Shown here: in pieces, positions 55,920 to 64,000 of the stretch | Position numbering within the stretch: position 1 is the first letter of the stretch | Layout of the letters: each line of letters starts with the position of its first letter | NCBI GenBank assembly: GCA_965279705.1 | Contig: OZ257257.1 | Coordinates: forward strand, 2,480,001-2,544,000 | Length of the DNA stretch: 64,000 nt | Direction of reading: 5' to 3' | Origin: Stagnimonas sp965279705 | GTDB lineage: Bacteria > Pseudomonadota > Gammaproteobacteria > Nevskiales > Nevskiaceae | Program-made: the position numbers and the translations under genes | Notes under the pieces: generated by a model | The model's input: the letters and a program-made list of their open reading frames with translations, nothing else | What the model was told of the DNA's origin: nothing | Database searches by the model: none

Positions 55920-55946
55920 ATATCGGTCGCGTGACTTAGAACTTGA
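55920..55946 (-). promoter_or_regulatory. Sigma-28 (FliA) promoter of the flg operon
   Basis: On the minus strand TCAAGTTC (55939-55946), an 11-bp spacer and ACCGATAT (55920-55927) match the FliA consensus TAAAGTTT-N11-GCCGATAA in both boxes and in spacing. It lies 123 bp upstream of flgB. Early rod and hook genes are often sigma-54- or FlhDC-driven, so FliA control of flgB would be somewhat unusual, although the operon also carries the late genes flgK and flgL. Confidence 0.75.
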
Positions 55947-56056
55947 GGCTCACTGCATCGTGACCGTTCAATCCCCCGCCCTGCCGCGTTCGTCAGCCCT
56001 GCGACACCAGCCTGTGCACCAAAGAGAGAGTGCGCCGTTAACCGCTGTTCGACGCC

Positions 56057-58273
56057 ATGCCAGCTACCCCACCCACAATGACCGCAACTGCCGCTCTGAC
56101 CTGGGGCCATCCGGCGCGTCTGCTGCGCCTGATGCTGCTGGTGGCGTTGTTCTGCTGGGCCAGCATCATGCTCACACGCGGCGACGGCCGGGTGGCGGCC
56201 ATCTGGCTCAGCAACGGGCTGCTGCTGGGCTTGGTGCTGGGTGCGGACAGCCGTCACTGGGCGGGCATGCTAGCGGCAGGCTACATCGGCAACGTCGTCG
56301 CCAGCCTGGCTGCCAACGACAGCCTGCACATGGCGCTGCTGCTCTCGGCCTGCAACACCCTGGAGATTCTCGTTGCGGCCTGGCCGCTGCGGCGGCGCTT
56401 TGGTGCCACGCTGAGTCTCACCACGGCACCCGCGCTGCTGTACTTCGCCGGCTTTGCGCTACTGCTGGCCCCGGCCGTCTCGGCGCTGCTGGCGGCGATG
56501 CTGCTTTCAGCCGATCGCGGCGCCTCCGTCACTGGCGTGTTTACCGAGTGGTACCCAGCCGATGCCATGGGCATGCTCATCCTGGCACCCCTGCTGCTGG
56601 CGCTGAAGGCCCAAGCCGACCTGCCGACCCAGCAGAACCGCCTGCGCGATGCCTGGCTGCCTTGGCTGCTGCTGGTGAGCACCGCCCTGCTGGTGTTCTC
56701 GCAAGAGCGCTACCCGCTCTTGTTTCTGGTGTTTCCGCCGCTGCTGGTACTGAGCTATCTGCGCGGCATGCGCGGCTCGGTGCTGGGGGTGGCGACACTC
56801 ACCGTCATCACAGTGATCGCCACCATCGAGCAGCACGGGCCGTTCATGCTCATCGACACCCGCTCCATGCACATCCGCGTGCTGCTGTTGCAGGTGTTCA
56901 TCGCCATTGCCGCTGCACAGGGCCTGATGGTGGGCATGTTATTGGCGCAGCGCGAACGGCTTGGTCTGGCGCTGCAACGCAGCGAGCAGAACATGCGCAC
57001 CATTACCGACAACCTGCCGGCACTCATCGCCTACATCGATGCCGACGAGCGCTATCAATTCGTCAACGCCCACACCCGTCGCGTGTTCGGCGACGACCCC
57101 TCGAAGCTCTTGGGCCGCACCCTGCGCGAGGTGCGCGGCGATCTGGTCTACGCCGACATCGGCCCGCGCATTGCCCAGGCCCTGCGCGGCGAGGCCTCGC
57201 ATTTCGAGAGTCATGGCATGGCCAACGGCAAGGCCTATCACTACCAGGCCAACTATCTGCCGGACATCGACAGCGACGGCGCGGTGAAGGGTGTCTACGC
57301 GATGACTTTCGATATTACCGATCGCAAGACCGCCGAGCTGAAGCAGGCGGCCGAAGAAGAGCGCCTGCGCACCATTACCAACAACCTGCCGGCGCTGATT
57401 GCCTACCTTGATCCGCAGGGCATTTACCGTTTTTGCAACCAGACCCATGCCGACTGGTTCGGCAAGCCGCTGGAAGACTGGCTGGGCAGCGACTACCGCC
57501 TGGTGATCGACGATGACTTTGCCGATGCCCAGACGCCGCATCTGCAAACCGCGCTCAAGGGCCAGCGCGTCGATACCGAACTGACCCTGATCACTCTCGG
57601 CACGCCGCGCACCCTACGCGCCAGCTACCTGCCGCACCTGGCGAGTGATGGCCGCGTGCTCGGCGTGTATCTGCTGATGAACGACATCACCAGCCTCAAG
57701 AACGTGCAGGCCGAGCTGCACCGGCTGGCGCGCCACGATGCACTGACCGGCCTCGCCAATCGCCGCGAGTTCACCGACCGGCTGGAGAACACCATCGCCC
57801 GCAACCGCCGCCTGCAGGGCCAGCACGCGCTGATGTTTCTCGACATCGACCACTTCAAAAACATTAACGACGCGCATGGCCACGCCGCGGGCGATGCCGT
57901 GCTGTGCGCGCTGGCCGGCCGACTACAGGCCAGCGTGCGCCATATCGACACCGTGGCGAGGCTGGCGGGCGACGAATTCGTGGTGATTCTCGACAATCTG
58001 CACAACGCCGAAGAGCCGCAGTTCATCGCCCGCAAGATCATTGCTTCCATGCAGCAGCCGGTCCTTTTCGAGAGCCGTCAGATCAGCGTCACCGTCACCG
58101 TCAGCATCGGCATTGCCTTTGACGGGCTGGGCCTGCTCGGCCCCGATGCGCTGCTGTCGCTCGCCGACACGGCGCTCTACAGCGCCAAGGCCGCCGGTCG
58201 CAACACCTACCGGCTGGCGGATAGCCACAGTGCAGTGGCAGCAGTCGCACCGCTCAAGCCGTCCGCCGCCTGA
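56057..58273 (+). CDS. MASE1-PAS-PAS-GGDEF diguanylate cyclase
   Basis: This 738-residue membrane protein has an N-terminal MASE1 domain (about 20-300, about eight helices). Two PAS domains start at FRTITDNLPALIAYI-like sequences (about 315-430 and 435-550, both with LRTITNNLPALIAY-type entries). The GGDEF domain (about 560-720) has ALTGLANRREF, FLDIDHFK and RLAGDEFVV. The first Gly of GGDEF is replaced by Ala (AGDEF), a variant found in active cyclases. RHID before it matches the RxxD inhibitory site. It is divergent from flgB and convergent with cheV, so it probably tunes motility through cyclic di-GMP. Confidence 0.9.
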   Translation: MPATPPTMTATAALTWGHPARLLRLMLLVALFCWASIMLTRGDGRVAAIWLSNGLLLGLVLGADSRHWAGMLAAGYIGNVVASLAANDSLHMALLLSACNTLEILVAAWPLRRRFGATLSLTTAPALLYFAGFALLLAPAVSALLAAMLLSADRGASVTGVFTEWYPADAMGMLILAPLLLALKAQADLPTQQNRLRDAWLPWLLLVSTALLVFSQERYPLLFLVFPPLLVLSYLRGMRGSVLGVATLTVITVIATIEQHGPFMLIDTRSMHIRVLLLQVFIAIAAAQGLMVGMLLAQRERLGLALQRSEQNMRTITDNLPALIAYIDADERYQFVNAHTRRVFGDDPSKLLGRTLREVRGDLVYADIGPRIAQALRGEASHFESHGMANGKAYHYQANYLPDIDSDGAVKGVYAMTFDITDRKTAELKQAAEEERLRTITNNLPALIAYLDPQGIYRFCNQTHADWFGKPLEDWLGSDYRLVIDDDFADAQTPHLQTALKGQRVDTELTLITLGTPRTLRASYLPHLASDGRVLGVYLLMNDITSLKNVQAELHRLARHDALTGLANRREFTDRLENTIARNRRLQGQHALMFLDIDHFKNINDAHGHAAGDAVLCALAGRLQASVRHIDTVARLAGDEFVVILDNLHNAEEPQFIARKIIASMQQPVLFESRQISVTVTVSIGIAFDGLGLLGPDALLSLADTALYSAKAAGRNTYRLADSHSAVAAVAPLKPSAA

Positions 58274-58285
58274 TCTTGCCGGCTG

Positions 58286-59209
58286 CTAATGCACGGTTTT
58301 CAGTCGGTCGATGACCGCCCCGGCCAGCTCGTTCGGGCTGAACTTGGGGATGAAGCGATCCGCCCCCACACGTTGCACCATGTTGTTGTTGAACACGCCC
58401 GAAAGCGAGGTGTGCAGGATCACGTAGAGGTCTTTCAGGCGTGGGTCGCGGCGAATCTCGGTCGCCAGGGTGTAGCCGTCGAGGTCGGGCATTTCGACAT
58501 CCGAGATCACCATGCTGAAACGATCTGACACTTTCACGCCTTGGTCGGCCATGCCTTGCAGGGTGCGCAGCGCCTCGCGGCCGTCGTTGACCAGCAGGCA
58601 CTCGATGCCGAGCTGGCTGAGGATGCGTTCCACCTGCGTGCGCGCCACGCGCGAATCGTCGGCAACGAGAATACGACGGCCATCCCGCAATGCTCTGGCC
58701 TGTTCCAGCAGCGCATCCGAAATGGCCGGCGGCTCGCCCAGCACATCGGCCAGCACTTTTTCGACGTCGACGATTTCGATCAGCTCGCCGCCCTGGCGCG
58801 TGATGGCGGTGAGGTAGCCGTGGCTGTCGCCGGCCGGCGGCGGCTGCACGGCGGCCACATCGACATGGATGATGCGTTCCACCGCCCGCACCAGAAAACC
58901 CTGCACCGTGCGGTTGAACTCGGCGACGATCACATGCGCGGCGGCATCGGGAGGTGTCGGCTTGGCACCGACCGCTCCGGCCAGATCCAGCACCGGGATG
59001 ACGCGGCCGCGAATCTCGGCCACGCCGCAGACGCGCGGGTGCGCCGACGGCAGCCAGGTGAGTGCAGGACGCGGAATGACTTCCTGCACCTTGAAGACAT
59101 TGATGCCGAACAGCTGCCGCTCATCGACGCGGAACAGCAGCAGCGCCAGACGGTTGTGGCCCGCCAACTGCGTGCTCTGGTCGATGCTGTGCAATAGCCC
59201 TGCATTCAT
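58286..59209 (-). CDS. cheV: Chemotaxis coupling protein CheV
   Basis: This 307-residue protein joins a CheW-like domain (about 15-160, with LLFRVDERQLFGINVFKVQE and VCGVAEIRGRVIPVLDLAGA) to a receiver (about 175-305, with ILVADDSRVARTQVERIL, Asp in VISDVEMPDLDGY and Lys in RFIPKFSPNE). CheV couples receptors to CheA and can be phosphorylated for adaptation. It sits 52 bp downstream of a strong sigma-28 promoter and is convergent with the GGDEF gene. Confidence 0.95.
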   Translation of the reverse strand: MNAGLLHSIDQSTQLAGHNRLALLLFRVDERQLFGINVFKVQEVIPRPALTWLPSAHPRVCGVAEIRGRVIPVLDLAGAVGAKPTPPDAAAHVIVAEFNRTVQGFLVRAVERIIHVDVAAVQPPPAGDSHGYLTAITRQGGELIEIVDVEKVLADVLGEPPAISDALLEQARALRDGRRILVADDSRVARTQVERILSQLGIECLLVNDGREALRTLQGMADQGVKVSDRFSMVISDVEMPDLDGYTLATEIRRDPRLKDLYVILHTSLSGVFNNNMVQRVGADRFIPKFSPNELAGAVIDRLKTVH

Positions 59210-59881
59210 GGCTGACCTTTTTTCGGCGTCGGTTGTGGACGGGGTTTCCGCCTCACCGAGCTATCGGCGGCAGCTGCTGTAACTTGAGCCACAGGGCTGC
59301 GTGTTGCTGGACATCACCTAGGAGCGCATGCAGGCCAAAGGGTGGTTTTTCGAGAGCATCTTCACACTCGATGGGCCGGAGATTTTTTGGCCATGCGTTA
59401 ATAACGCTCATAGTGAATCAAGACTGCGGGATATAGAGAGGCCCACCGCGCCGCACAATGATTTTTCAGTGTTGGTGAGTGGTTGATTCGCGACTGCTTT
59501 CCAGCCCAAAGTGGTCTGTCGCAAAGCCATAACACACCTACACACAGGCCAAGGGCAAAGCTCGATTGGTGGTATTTCTGACTGAACAGGGCTCACTTCG
59601 CCATCGCTCCTCAGGCTGCGCCGCCCTGGCTTTCAAGGGCCAAGGCTGTATCGGCATCAATCACCTAAATATGAGTCGTGGTTAGGATTGTGAGCTTCTG
59701 CCCAGTCGTCTACTCAGCGTGGTTGTTGGGGATGTAGATGACGGACCAGAGATCGAGTTTGTATTGGTCCATCTCGCTGGTGCTCACTCCCATCAAAGGC
59801 CGCAAGACGAGAGTCCCTAACAATGGCTTAAGTATTGGCTGTCAGCGTTCGCGATAACGTAACGATTGGGGCCGGCAATAC
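59210..59881. other. Gene-poor region with no supported gene
   Basis: Apart from the cheV promoter, this stretch of about 670 bp shows no frame with recognisable coding character. Base composition is lower in GC than the neighbours. A 52-codon frame at 59328-59486 has an AGGAG before it but a short spacing. Its upstream frame contains two in-frame stops, and it has no known family. The region could be decayed DNA or an intergenic remnant. Confidence 0.6.
59261..59287 (-). promoter_or_regulatory. Sigma-28 (FliA) promoter of cheV
   Basis: On the minus strand TCAAGTTA (59280-59287), an 11-bp spacer and GCCGATAG (59261-59268) match the FliA consensus closely. The start of cheV lies about 52 bp downstream. 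The same core as upstream of flgB (TCAAGTT-N11/12-CCGATA) recurs, which supports both sites. Confidence 0.8.
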
Positions 59882-60640
59882 ATGCAGGACAAAGACTGCA
59901 TCACAGCAGCCAAGGTGCCGGAAGTCACTCTGGCCTTCTGGATCATCAAGATTTTGGCCACGACCCTGGGCGAGACCGGTGGTGATGCGCTGTCGATGTC
60001 GCTCAACCTCGGCTACCTGCTGAGCACGGTCATCTTCGCGGTGCTGTTCGTGGTGGCGGTGTCGGCGCAGGTGGCAGCACAGCGCTTTCACCCACTGCTG
60101 TACTGGATCACCATCGTCGCCACCACCACGGTGGGCACCACCCTGGCGGACTTCGCCGACCGCTCGCTCGGCATCGGTTATGCCGGCGGCTCCACCTTGC
60201 TGCTGGCGCTGCTCATCGCCTCGCTGCTGGTGTGGTACCGCAGCCTGGGCTCGATTGCGGTGGACACGGTGAGCTCACCGCCGGCCGAGCGCTTCTACTG
60301 GCTCACCATCATGTTCTCGCAGACGCTCGGCACCGCGCTGGGTGACTGGACGGCCGATACCGCGGGCCTCGGCTATCTGGGCAGTGCCGCCATCTTCGGC
60401 GGCCTGCTGGCACTGATCGCCGTGCTGCACTACCGCACGAAAGTCTCGAGCACTTTGCTGTTCTGGGCTGCCTTCATTCTCACCCGGCCGCTCGGTGCCG
60501 TAGTCGGGGACTTCCTCGACAAGCCCCTCGATCACGGCGGTATCAACCTCAGCCGCTTTGCCGCGTCGGCTGCACTGCTCGTGGCAATGGCAATCGGTAT
60601 CGCCGTCAGCTCGAAAAAAGCCGCCAGCAAGTCGCACTGA
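59882..60640 (+). CDS. Membrane protein of COG4705 type
   Basis: This 252-residue inner-membrane protein has about eight hydrophobic segments. Four similar units recur: IKILATTLGETGGD, VATTTVGTTLADFADR, MFSQTLGTALGDWTAD and LTRPLGAVVGDFLDK, all Thr/Gly-rich followed by Asp. This fourfold pattern suggests internal duplication with conserved Asp lining a path. The family is conserved but of unproven function; an ion or metal role is inferred only. It precedes an outer-membrane barrel gene by 36 bp. Confidence 0.8.
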   Translation: MQDKDCITAAKVPEVTLAFWIIKILATTLGETGGDALSMSLNLGYLLSTVIFAVLFVVAVSAQVAAQRFHPLLYWITIVATTTVGTTLADFADRSLGIGYAGGSTLLLALLIASLLVWYRSLGSIAVDTVSSPPAERFYWLTIMFSQTLGTALGDWTADTAGLGYLGSAAIFGGLLALIAVLHYRTKVSSTLLFWAAFILTRPLGAVVGDFLDKPLDHGGINLSRFAASAALLVAMAIGIAVSSKKAASKSH

Positions 60641-60676
60641 ACCTCAAACCCTTTCAAACCCGCCCAAAGGATCAAC

Positions 60677-61381
60677 ATGAAGATTCGCGCTCTCATCCTC
60701 GCCGTCTGTGCCCCCGCCGCCTTCGCCAATACCGCCATCGAAACCGAGACCGCACAAATCGGTGCCAAGGGCGATATCGCCTTCAGTCAATCGGTGGAAT
60801 ACGCCAAGGCCCGCGATGGAAAGTCAGGCGGCACGCTGACGCAGTTCGAATACGGCATCACGGATCGCGCCGAGTTGTTGATTGAACCGTTCTTCTATCA
60901 ATTCGAAAAACCGGATGACGGCGAGAAGAGCAGTGGCCTGGGCGATCTGGAAGTCACGCCATCCTATAAGGTGGTGCTGGAAGATGGCCTGGTGCCCGAC
61001 ATCCTCATCGCTACAAAGCTAAAGGTGCCCACCGCGTCGACCAAGGCGGGCGGCACCCGCAGGTACGACATCTTCCCCTACCTGATCTTGGGCCAGCACT
61101 ACGCGGGCTGGACCTTCAATTCCAACCTGGGCGTCAACTTCGCCAAGCCTGAGGAAGGCGGTGCCTACGAGCGCAAGGTGGTGTGGGATGTGGAGGCGGA
61201 GCGTGAGATTGCGCCGAACTGGACTGCCTTCTTCGAAGTGTTCAGTGCCGAGGAAGGCGTGAAGACGGCCTCGACCGCGCTGCAATATCAGGTCGGCAAA
61301 CACTTCAATGCCTTCCTCGCCGTCGGCTACAACGAAGACCACGAAGTCATCGTGCGCCCGGGCTTCAATCTGGAGTTCTAG
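60677..61381 (+). CDS. Outer-membrane beta-barrel protein
   Basis: This 234-residue protein has a signal peptide (MKIRALILAVCAPAAFA). It continues as alternating beta strands (AFSQSVEYAKARDGKSGGTL, LEVTPSYKVVL, NPW-free strands) and ends FNLEF with the C-terminal Phe required for outer-membrane assembly. It resembles the meta-pathway-type transporter-like barrels (PF13557). AGGATC precedes the start. It lies 36 bp after the COG4705 gene and may form a membrane pair with it; its substrate is unknown. Confidence 0.8.
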   Translation: MKIRALILAVCAPAAFANTAIETETAQIGAKGDIAFSQSVEYAKARDGKSGGTLTQFEYGITDRAELLIEPFFYQFEKPDDGEKSSGLGDLEVTPSYKVVLEDGLVPDILIATKLKVPTASTKAGGTRRYDIFPYLILGQHYAGWTFNSNLGVNFAKPEEGGAYERKVVWDVEAEREIAPNWTAFFEVFSAEEGVKTASTALQYQVGKHFNAFLAVGYNEDHEVIVRPGFNLEF

Positions 61382-61410
61382 CCGCGGGCTCGCAGGCCCG
61401 CCGTCGCCGA

Positions 61411-62181
61411 TCAGAACTGGCCTTGCAGGCCCAGGTAGGCGATGAAGGCGGGGCGCGCATCGGCGGCCGACTGGATGTCGTGTCCCAGCGAAGCGATCAG
61501 CGAGGCCCAAGGCTGCAGCTGTTGTTTCAGACCGATATTGGCGGTCAGGCGACCCCGATCGAGGCGGCCGGCACACTCGCCGTGCAGCTCTGCCATCAGG
61601 TCGGTGGCTGGCGCTGCCGGGACGCCGATCAGCGCACCGTAGACCCACTCGGCGGCTTCGACGGTGCTGAGCCTTCGGCCCAGCTCAACATTCACATCGA
61701 AGACGCCGAACTGTCGCGCCAGCTCCAGCGGCAGGAAGAAGCGGGTGCCCTCGTCCACCAGACCGAGTCGCGCCGAGGCACTGGAGGTGTTCCACTCGAC
61801 GCGGGGATAGATCGACGCGGCCAGACCCTCGCGATCAAGGAAGCGCCACTTCACCGCCGCCGAGGTGCTGCCGGCGCCGGACACCGCGTCCTGATCCAGA
61901 TTCAGTGACATCGACAGATTCAGCTGTATCCGCTCGCCAACGCCGTAGTTGATGTCGGCCACCGGAAGCTCCCAGAGCTGACGGTGCGCATCGCTTTCCC
62001 AAGTGGCGGCAAGGTTGACTTCGAGATGGCCGTCGCCGGGCGTCCCAGGGTCGTCGGTGAGCATCGGTGGCCCGCCCGCGGCGTGCACTGTAGGTGTAGC
62101 CAGACACATCGCCGCCGCCCACGCGATGCGGGTCAGCCATAGTGATCGGGAGCGCTGCTCTCGACTTCGGAAGCCCCTCAC
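61411..62181 (-). CDS. Outer-membrane beta-barrel protein, second copy of type
   Basis: This 256-residue protein has a signal-like segment LTRIAWAAAMCLATPTVHA after a basic N-terminus, then DDPGTPGDGHLEVNLAATWE and alternating beta strands, ending GLQGQF with terminal Phe. It resembles the same class as the barrel at 60677-61381, to which it is convergent. A frame from 62253 is longer. I chose GTG 62181 because it overlaps the SMR stop as GTGA. It may be the outer-membrane partner of the SMR exporter, by context only. Confidence 0.72.
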   Translation of the reverse strand: MRGFRSREQRSRSLWLTRIAWAAAMCLATPTVHAAGGPPMLTDDPGTPGDGHLEVNLAATWESDAHRQLWELPVADINYGVGERIQLNLSMSLNLDQDAVSGAGSTSAAVKWRFLDREGLAASIYPRVEWNTSSASARLGLVDEGTRFFLPLELARQFGVFDVNVELGRRLSTVEAAEWVYGALIGVPAAPATDLMAELHGECAGRLDRGRLTANIGLKQQLQPWASLIASLGHDIQSAADARPAFIAYLGLQGQF

Positions 62182-62513
62182 GACACCTTGGTCTCGAGCT
62201 GCAAGAGCACGATGCCAAGGATGGTGAATAGCAGTCCTGCGGCTTTGGTCCAAGTCATGGACTCGTGGAAGATCAACACGCCGACCACGGCGACGAAGGC
62301 GATGCCGAGGCCACTCCAGATCGCATACACCACACTGATCTCCATCTTCTGCACCAAGTGCGCGACCAGCACCAGCGCCGTGCCGAATCCCCCTGCCACG
62401 CCGACCCAGGCCCAGGGCCGCGCCCAGCCGTTGGCGAGCTTCAAGCAGCTGGTGCCGACCAGCTCGGCGAGGATGGCGATGGTGAGCAATACCCAGGGAT
62501 TGATGCTGTTCAT
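62178..62513 (-). CDS. Small multidrug resistance (SMR) family transporter
   Basis: This 111-residue protein has four transmembrane helices. The catalytic Glu lies in AILAELVGTSCLKLA (residue about 16). VVYAIWSGLGIAFVAVVGV and TWTKAAGLLFTILGIVLLQL mark helices 3 and 4. SMR proteins exchange protons for cationic drugs, guanidinium or polyamines as a dimer; the substrate cannot be told. It overlaps the oxygenase gene upstream by four bases and the barrel gene downstream by GTGA. Confidence 0.9.
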   Translation of the reverse strand: MNSINPWVLLTIAILAELVGTSCLKLANGWARPWAWVGVAGGFGTALVLVAHLVQKMEISVVYAIWSGLGIAFVAVVGVLIFHESMTWTKAAGLLFTILGIVLLQLETKVS

Positions 62514-63499
62514 GTCGCGGCCTGACTGCGCTCGGACACAGCGCTCATTCGATGGCAGGTGCAGTTGCCCCAGCGGTAAAGATGCAGCCGGTGCAAGAGG
62601 CTGCGGGTTTCCGAGGGCAGGCCGCCAGCCAGGATTTCCCAGGGCGTGAGGCCAAACACGGCGAGACTGATCGAGGGCATCAGTGACACCACGGCATGCC
62701 AGGTCTTGCTCGGCACGAAGAGCGCATCGCCAGTCTCCACCCGCGCATACAGACCCTGCGCCCTCGCGAAATGCGCGCTTTCCACCGGCTGCTCGTCGAG
62801 CCGCGAGATATCGATGTCGCTCAGTGTTGCGCCCCAGTCATATTTCTTGGAGCGGCATAGGTGTTCGTTCTGGTCGGGCGGGAAGAACAGGAACTCCTTG
62901 ACGCCGCTGACCTGGCAGAACCAGTTGTTGGGAAAGTCGTAATGCAGGCCGGTGACCGTATTGGCGGGGCCGATGAAGGTGTATTCCCAGGTACGCCGCA
63001 GGCTTGGCCAGAGCTGGCCGATGGCGAAGTCTGCCCGCAGCTCGGGAAACTCCTTGAGGATGTGCCACTGCGCGAGATACACCTCGTCGGGCGTGAAGCG
63101 CTTGAGATGGCCCCAGTCGAGATGAAAGCGCTCATCCGGCGCCAGCATCAGTCGCCGACGATTGGGCAGGAGGCCGATGTCGTCGATGCGTTCGTTACGA
63201 ATAGTCTCTGCCGCTGCCGCTAGGCGGCGCAGGTACGGTGCGACCGGCTGGATCATCGGCTCGCGGGTGATGCCCTGTTCCACCAGTCCGTTCTGGAAGC
63301 TGGTGACCACGGCGCTGCCATCGGGTCGCCTGAGCTGCGCGAGTTTTTCAAACGTCCAGTTCTGCGAGGCGGGCCAGTTTGCGAGTGCGCCCTTCACCAA
63401 CAGGGGGCGGCTACGCGGCTTGAAGCCGCCCTGCGCTTCGAGGTCGCGCCATTGCACGGTTTCGACTTGCTGAAATGTGGGGCCATGGTACTCGCTCAT
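62510..63499 (-). CDS. JmjC-like (cupin 8) Fe(II)/2-oxoglutarate-dependent oxygenase
   Basis: This 329-residue protein has a double-stranded beta-helix with iron ligands in TGLHYDFPNNWF (HxD) and SKTWHAVVSLMP (distal His). LLVKGALANWPASQNWTF near residue 33 marks the cupin_8 N-terminus, as in factor-inhibiting-HIF-like hydroxylases. Bacterial members hydroxylate proteins, peptides or small molecules; the substrate is unknown. It overlaps mlaA upstream and the SMR gene downstream by four bases each. Confidence 0.85.
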   Translation of the reverse strand: MSEYHGPTFQQVETVQWRDLEAQGGFKPRSRPLLVKGALANWPASQNWTFEKLAQLRRPDGSAVVTSFQNGLVEQGITREPMIQPVAPYLRRLAAAAETIRNERIDDIGLLPNRRRLMLAPDERFHLDWGHLKRFTPDEVYLAQWHILKEFPELRADFAIGQLWPSLRRTWEYTFIGPANTVTGLHYDFPNNWFCQVSGVKEFLFFPPDQNEHLCRSKKYDWGATLSDIDISRLDEQPVESAHFARAQGLYARVETGDALFVPSKTWHAVVSLMPSISLAVFGLTPWEILAGGLPSETRSLLHRLHLYRWGNCTCHRMSAVSERSQAAT

Positions 63500-64000
63500 G
63501 GTGCGTTCTCCATTGCAAGGTCAGCCCGTCGCGTTGGCTCTGGCTGCAAGCGCTCCGCCCGCTCTTGCAGATAGGTTTGGCGCACGAAGGCATAAGGATC
63601 GGGGGCGTTCTCGATGGCGTCTTCGGTGCCCAGCTCGTGCGTGCGCGTATCCAGCAAATCGCCGCCTGTCAGCGAGAGATCGGTTCTGAGTGGAACGTAG
63701 CTGCCGAGCTGGAAGGGCGCGTCGGCGAGAAGACCGACAACATCCCGGTTGGTGCTGGGGCCGAGCAGCGGCAGCATCAGGAACCAGCCTTCTCCGATGC
63801 CCTGCCGGCCGAGCGTCTCGCTGAAGTCCTTGTGATGGCGCGGCATCCCCGCATCGCTAGCCACATCCATCAGGCCAGCGAAGCCGGCGGTGGAGTTCAG
63901 CAGGAAGCGCCCGGTGTCGCTGGCGGCCTGCTTCAGCTGGCCCTGCAACAGGTCGTTGACGATGGTGCGCGGCTCGTCGAGGTTGCTGAAAAAATGGCTG
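63496..64000 (-). CDS. mlaA: MlaA (VacJ) lipoprotein, C-terminal part
   Basis: This is the truncated C-terminal part, about 168 residues, of the MlaA outer-membrane lipoprotein of the retrograde phospholipid transport system. It shows GRFLLNSTAGFAGLMDVASD, HHKDFSETLGRQGIGEGWF, LPLLGPSTNRDVVGL and PDPYAFVRQTYLQ. The signal and first part lie beyond the right edge. The end overlaps the oxygenase start by ATGA, so the two are translationally coupled, though mla genes are not otherwise seen here. Confidence 0.9.
   Translation of the reverse strand, partial: SHFFSNLDEPRTIVNDLLQGQLKQAASDTGRFLLNSTAGFAGLMDVASDAGMPRHHKDFSETLGRQGIGEGWFLMLPLLGPSTNRDVVGLLADAPFQLGSYVPLRTDLSLTGGDLLDTRTHELGTEDAIENAPDPYAFVRQTYLQERAERLQPEPTRRADLAMENAP

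Noticed and set aside
59328..59486. 52-codon frame in the gene-poor gap
   Set aside because: The AGGAG before it is too close and there are two stops just upstream in frame; no family recognised.

Overview
The window is about 64 kb of GC-rich DNA, densely packed with genes, from a Gram-negative, flagellated, motile proteobacterium. A TonB-dependent receptor, an MlaA-type lipoprotein, outer-membrane barrels, lipoproteins, DarP/YjgA, HslR, RhlE and MtgA point to a beta- or gammaproteobacterium. The sequence alone does not fix the genus.

The left end (1-3601) is the right-hand part of an integrated element. A tyrosine integrase, a Dcm-type cytosine methyltransferase, a Vsr nick endonuclease and the start of an unidentified fourth gene all read leftward. 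The right junction is a 45-bp tRNA-Asn 3' fragment followed by the tRNA's own terminator-like hairpin. From 3764 to 11094 lies a signalling cluster: a GAF histidine kinase, a large CHASE3/GAF hybrid kinase with three receiver domains, an orphan CheR and CheB pair, and a receiver-GGDEF protein, followed by SelO.

The middle (12.6-47.6 kb) is mostly core and housekeeping DNA in short operons: an ammonium transporter with a sigma-54 promoter, two lipoproteins, a PhoD phosphatase, a transglutaminase-like protein, DarP, YitT, TrhO, a pseudouridine synthase, a TonB receptor, an acyltransferase, an MBL hydrolase, another sensor kinase, an M23 peptidase, a subtilase with a C-terminal sorting tail, MtgA, a patatin, an SDR, a cyclophilin, DacB, an adenylate cyclase and HslR. 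Three things stand out. One is an operon of an acyltransferase fused to a cyclic-nucleotide-binding domain plus a compact adenylate-forming-like protein (17382-19420). The second is a 266-bp palindromic element that appears to have inserted at the TA of two overlapping convergent stop codons (25355-25624). The third is a small DUF4160/DUF2442 pair in which the first gene is frameshifted, next to AT-rich DNA and a REP-like pair.

From 49.5 to 59.2 kb is a flagellar and chemotaxis block. The operon runs flgB-C-D-E-F-K-L with no flgG, flgH, flgI or flgJ between flgF and flgK. A MASE1-PAS-PAS-GGDEF protein is divergent from it, and CheV follows. Both flgB and cheV are preceded by well-matched sigma-28 (FliA) promoters, so they probably belong to one flagellar regulon. 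The right end (59.9-64 kb) holds a repeat-built membrane protein, two outer-membrane barrels, an SMR exporter, a JmjC-like oxygenase and the truncated mlaA gene, the last four apparently in one operon.
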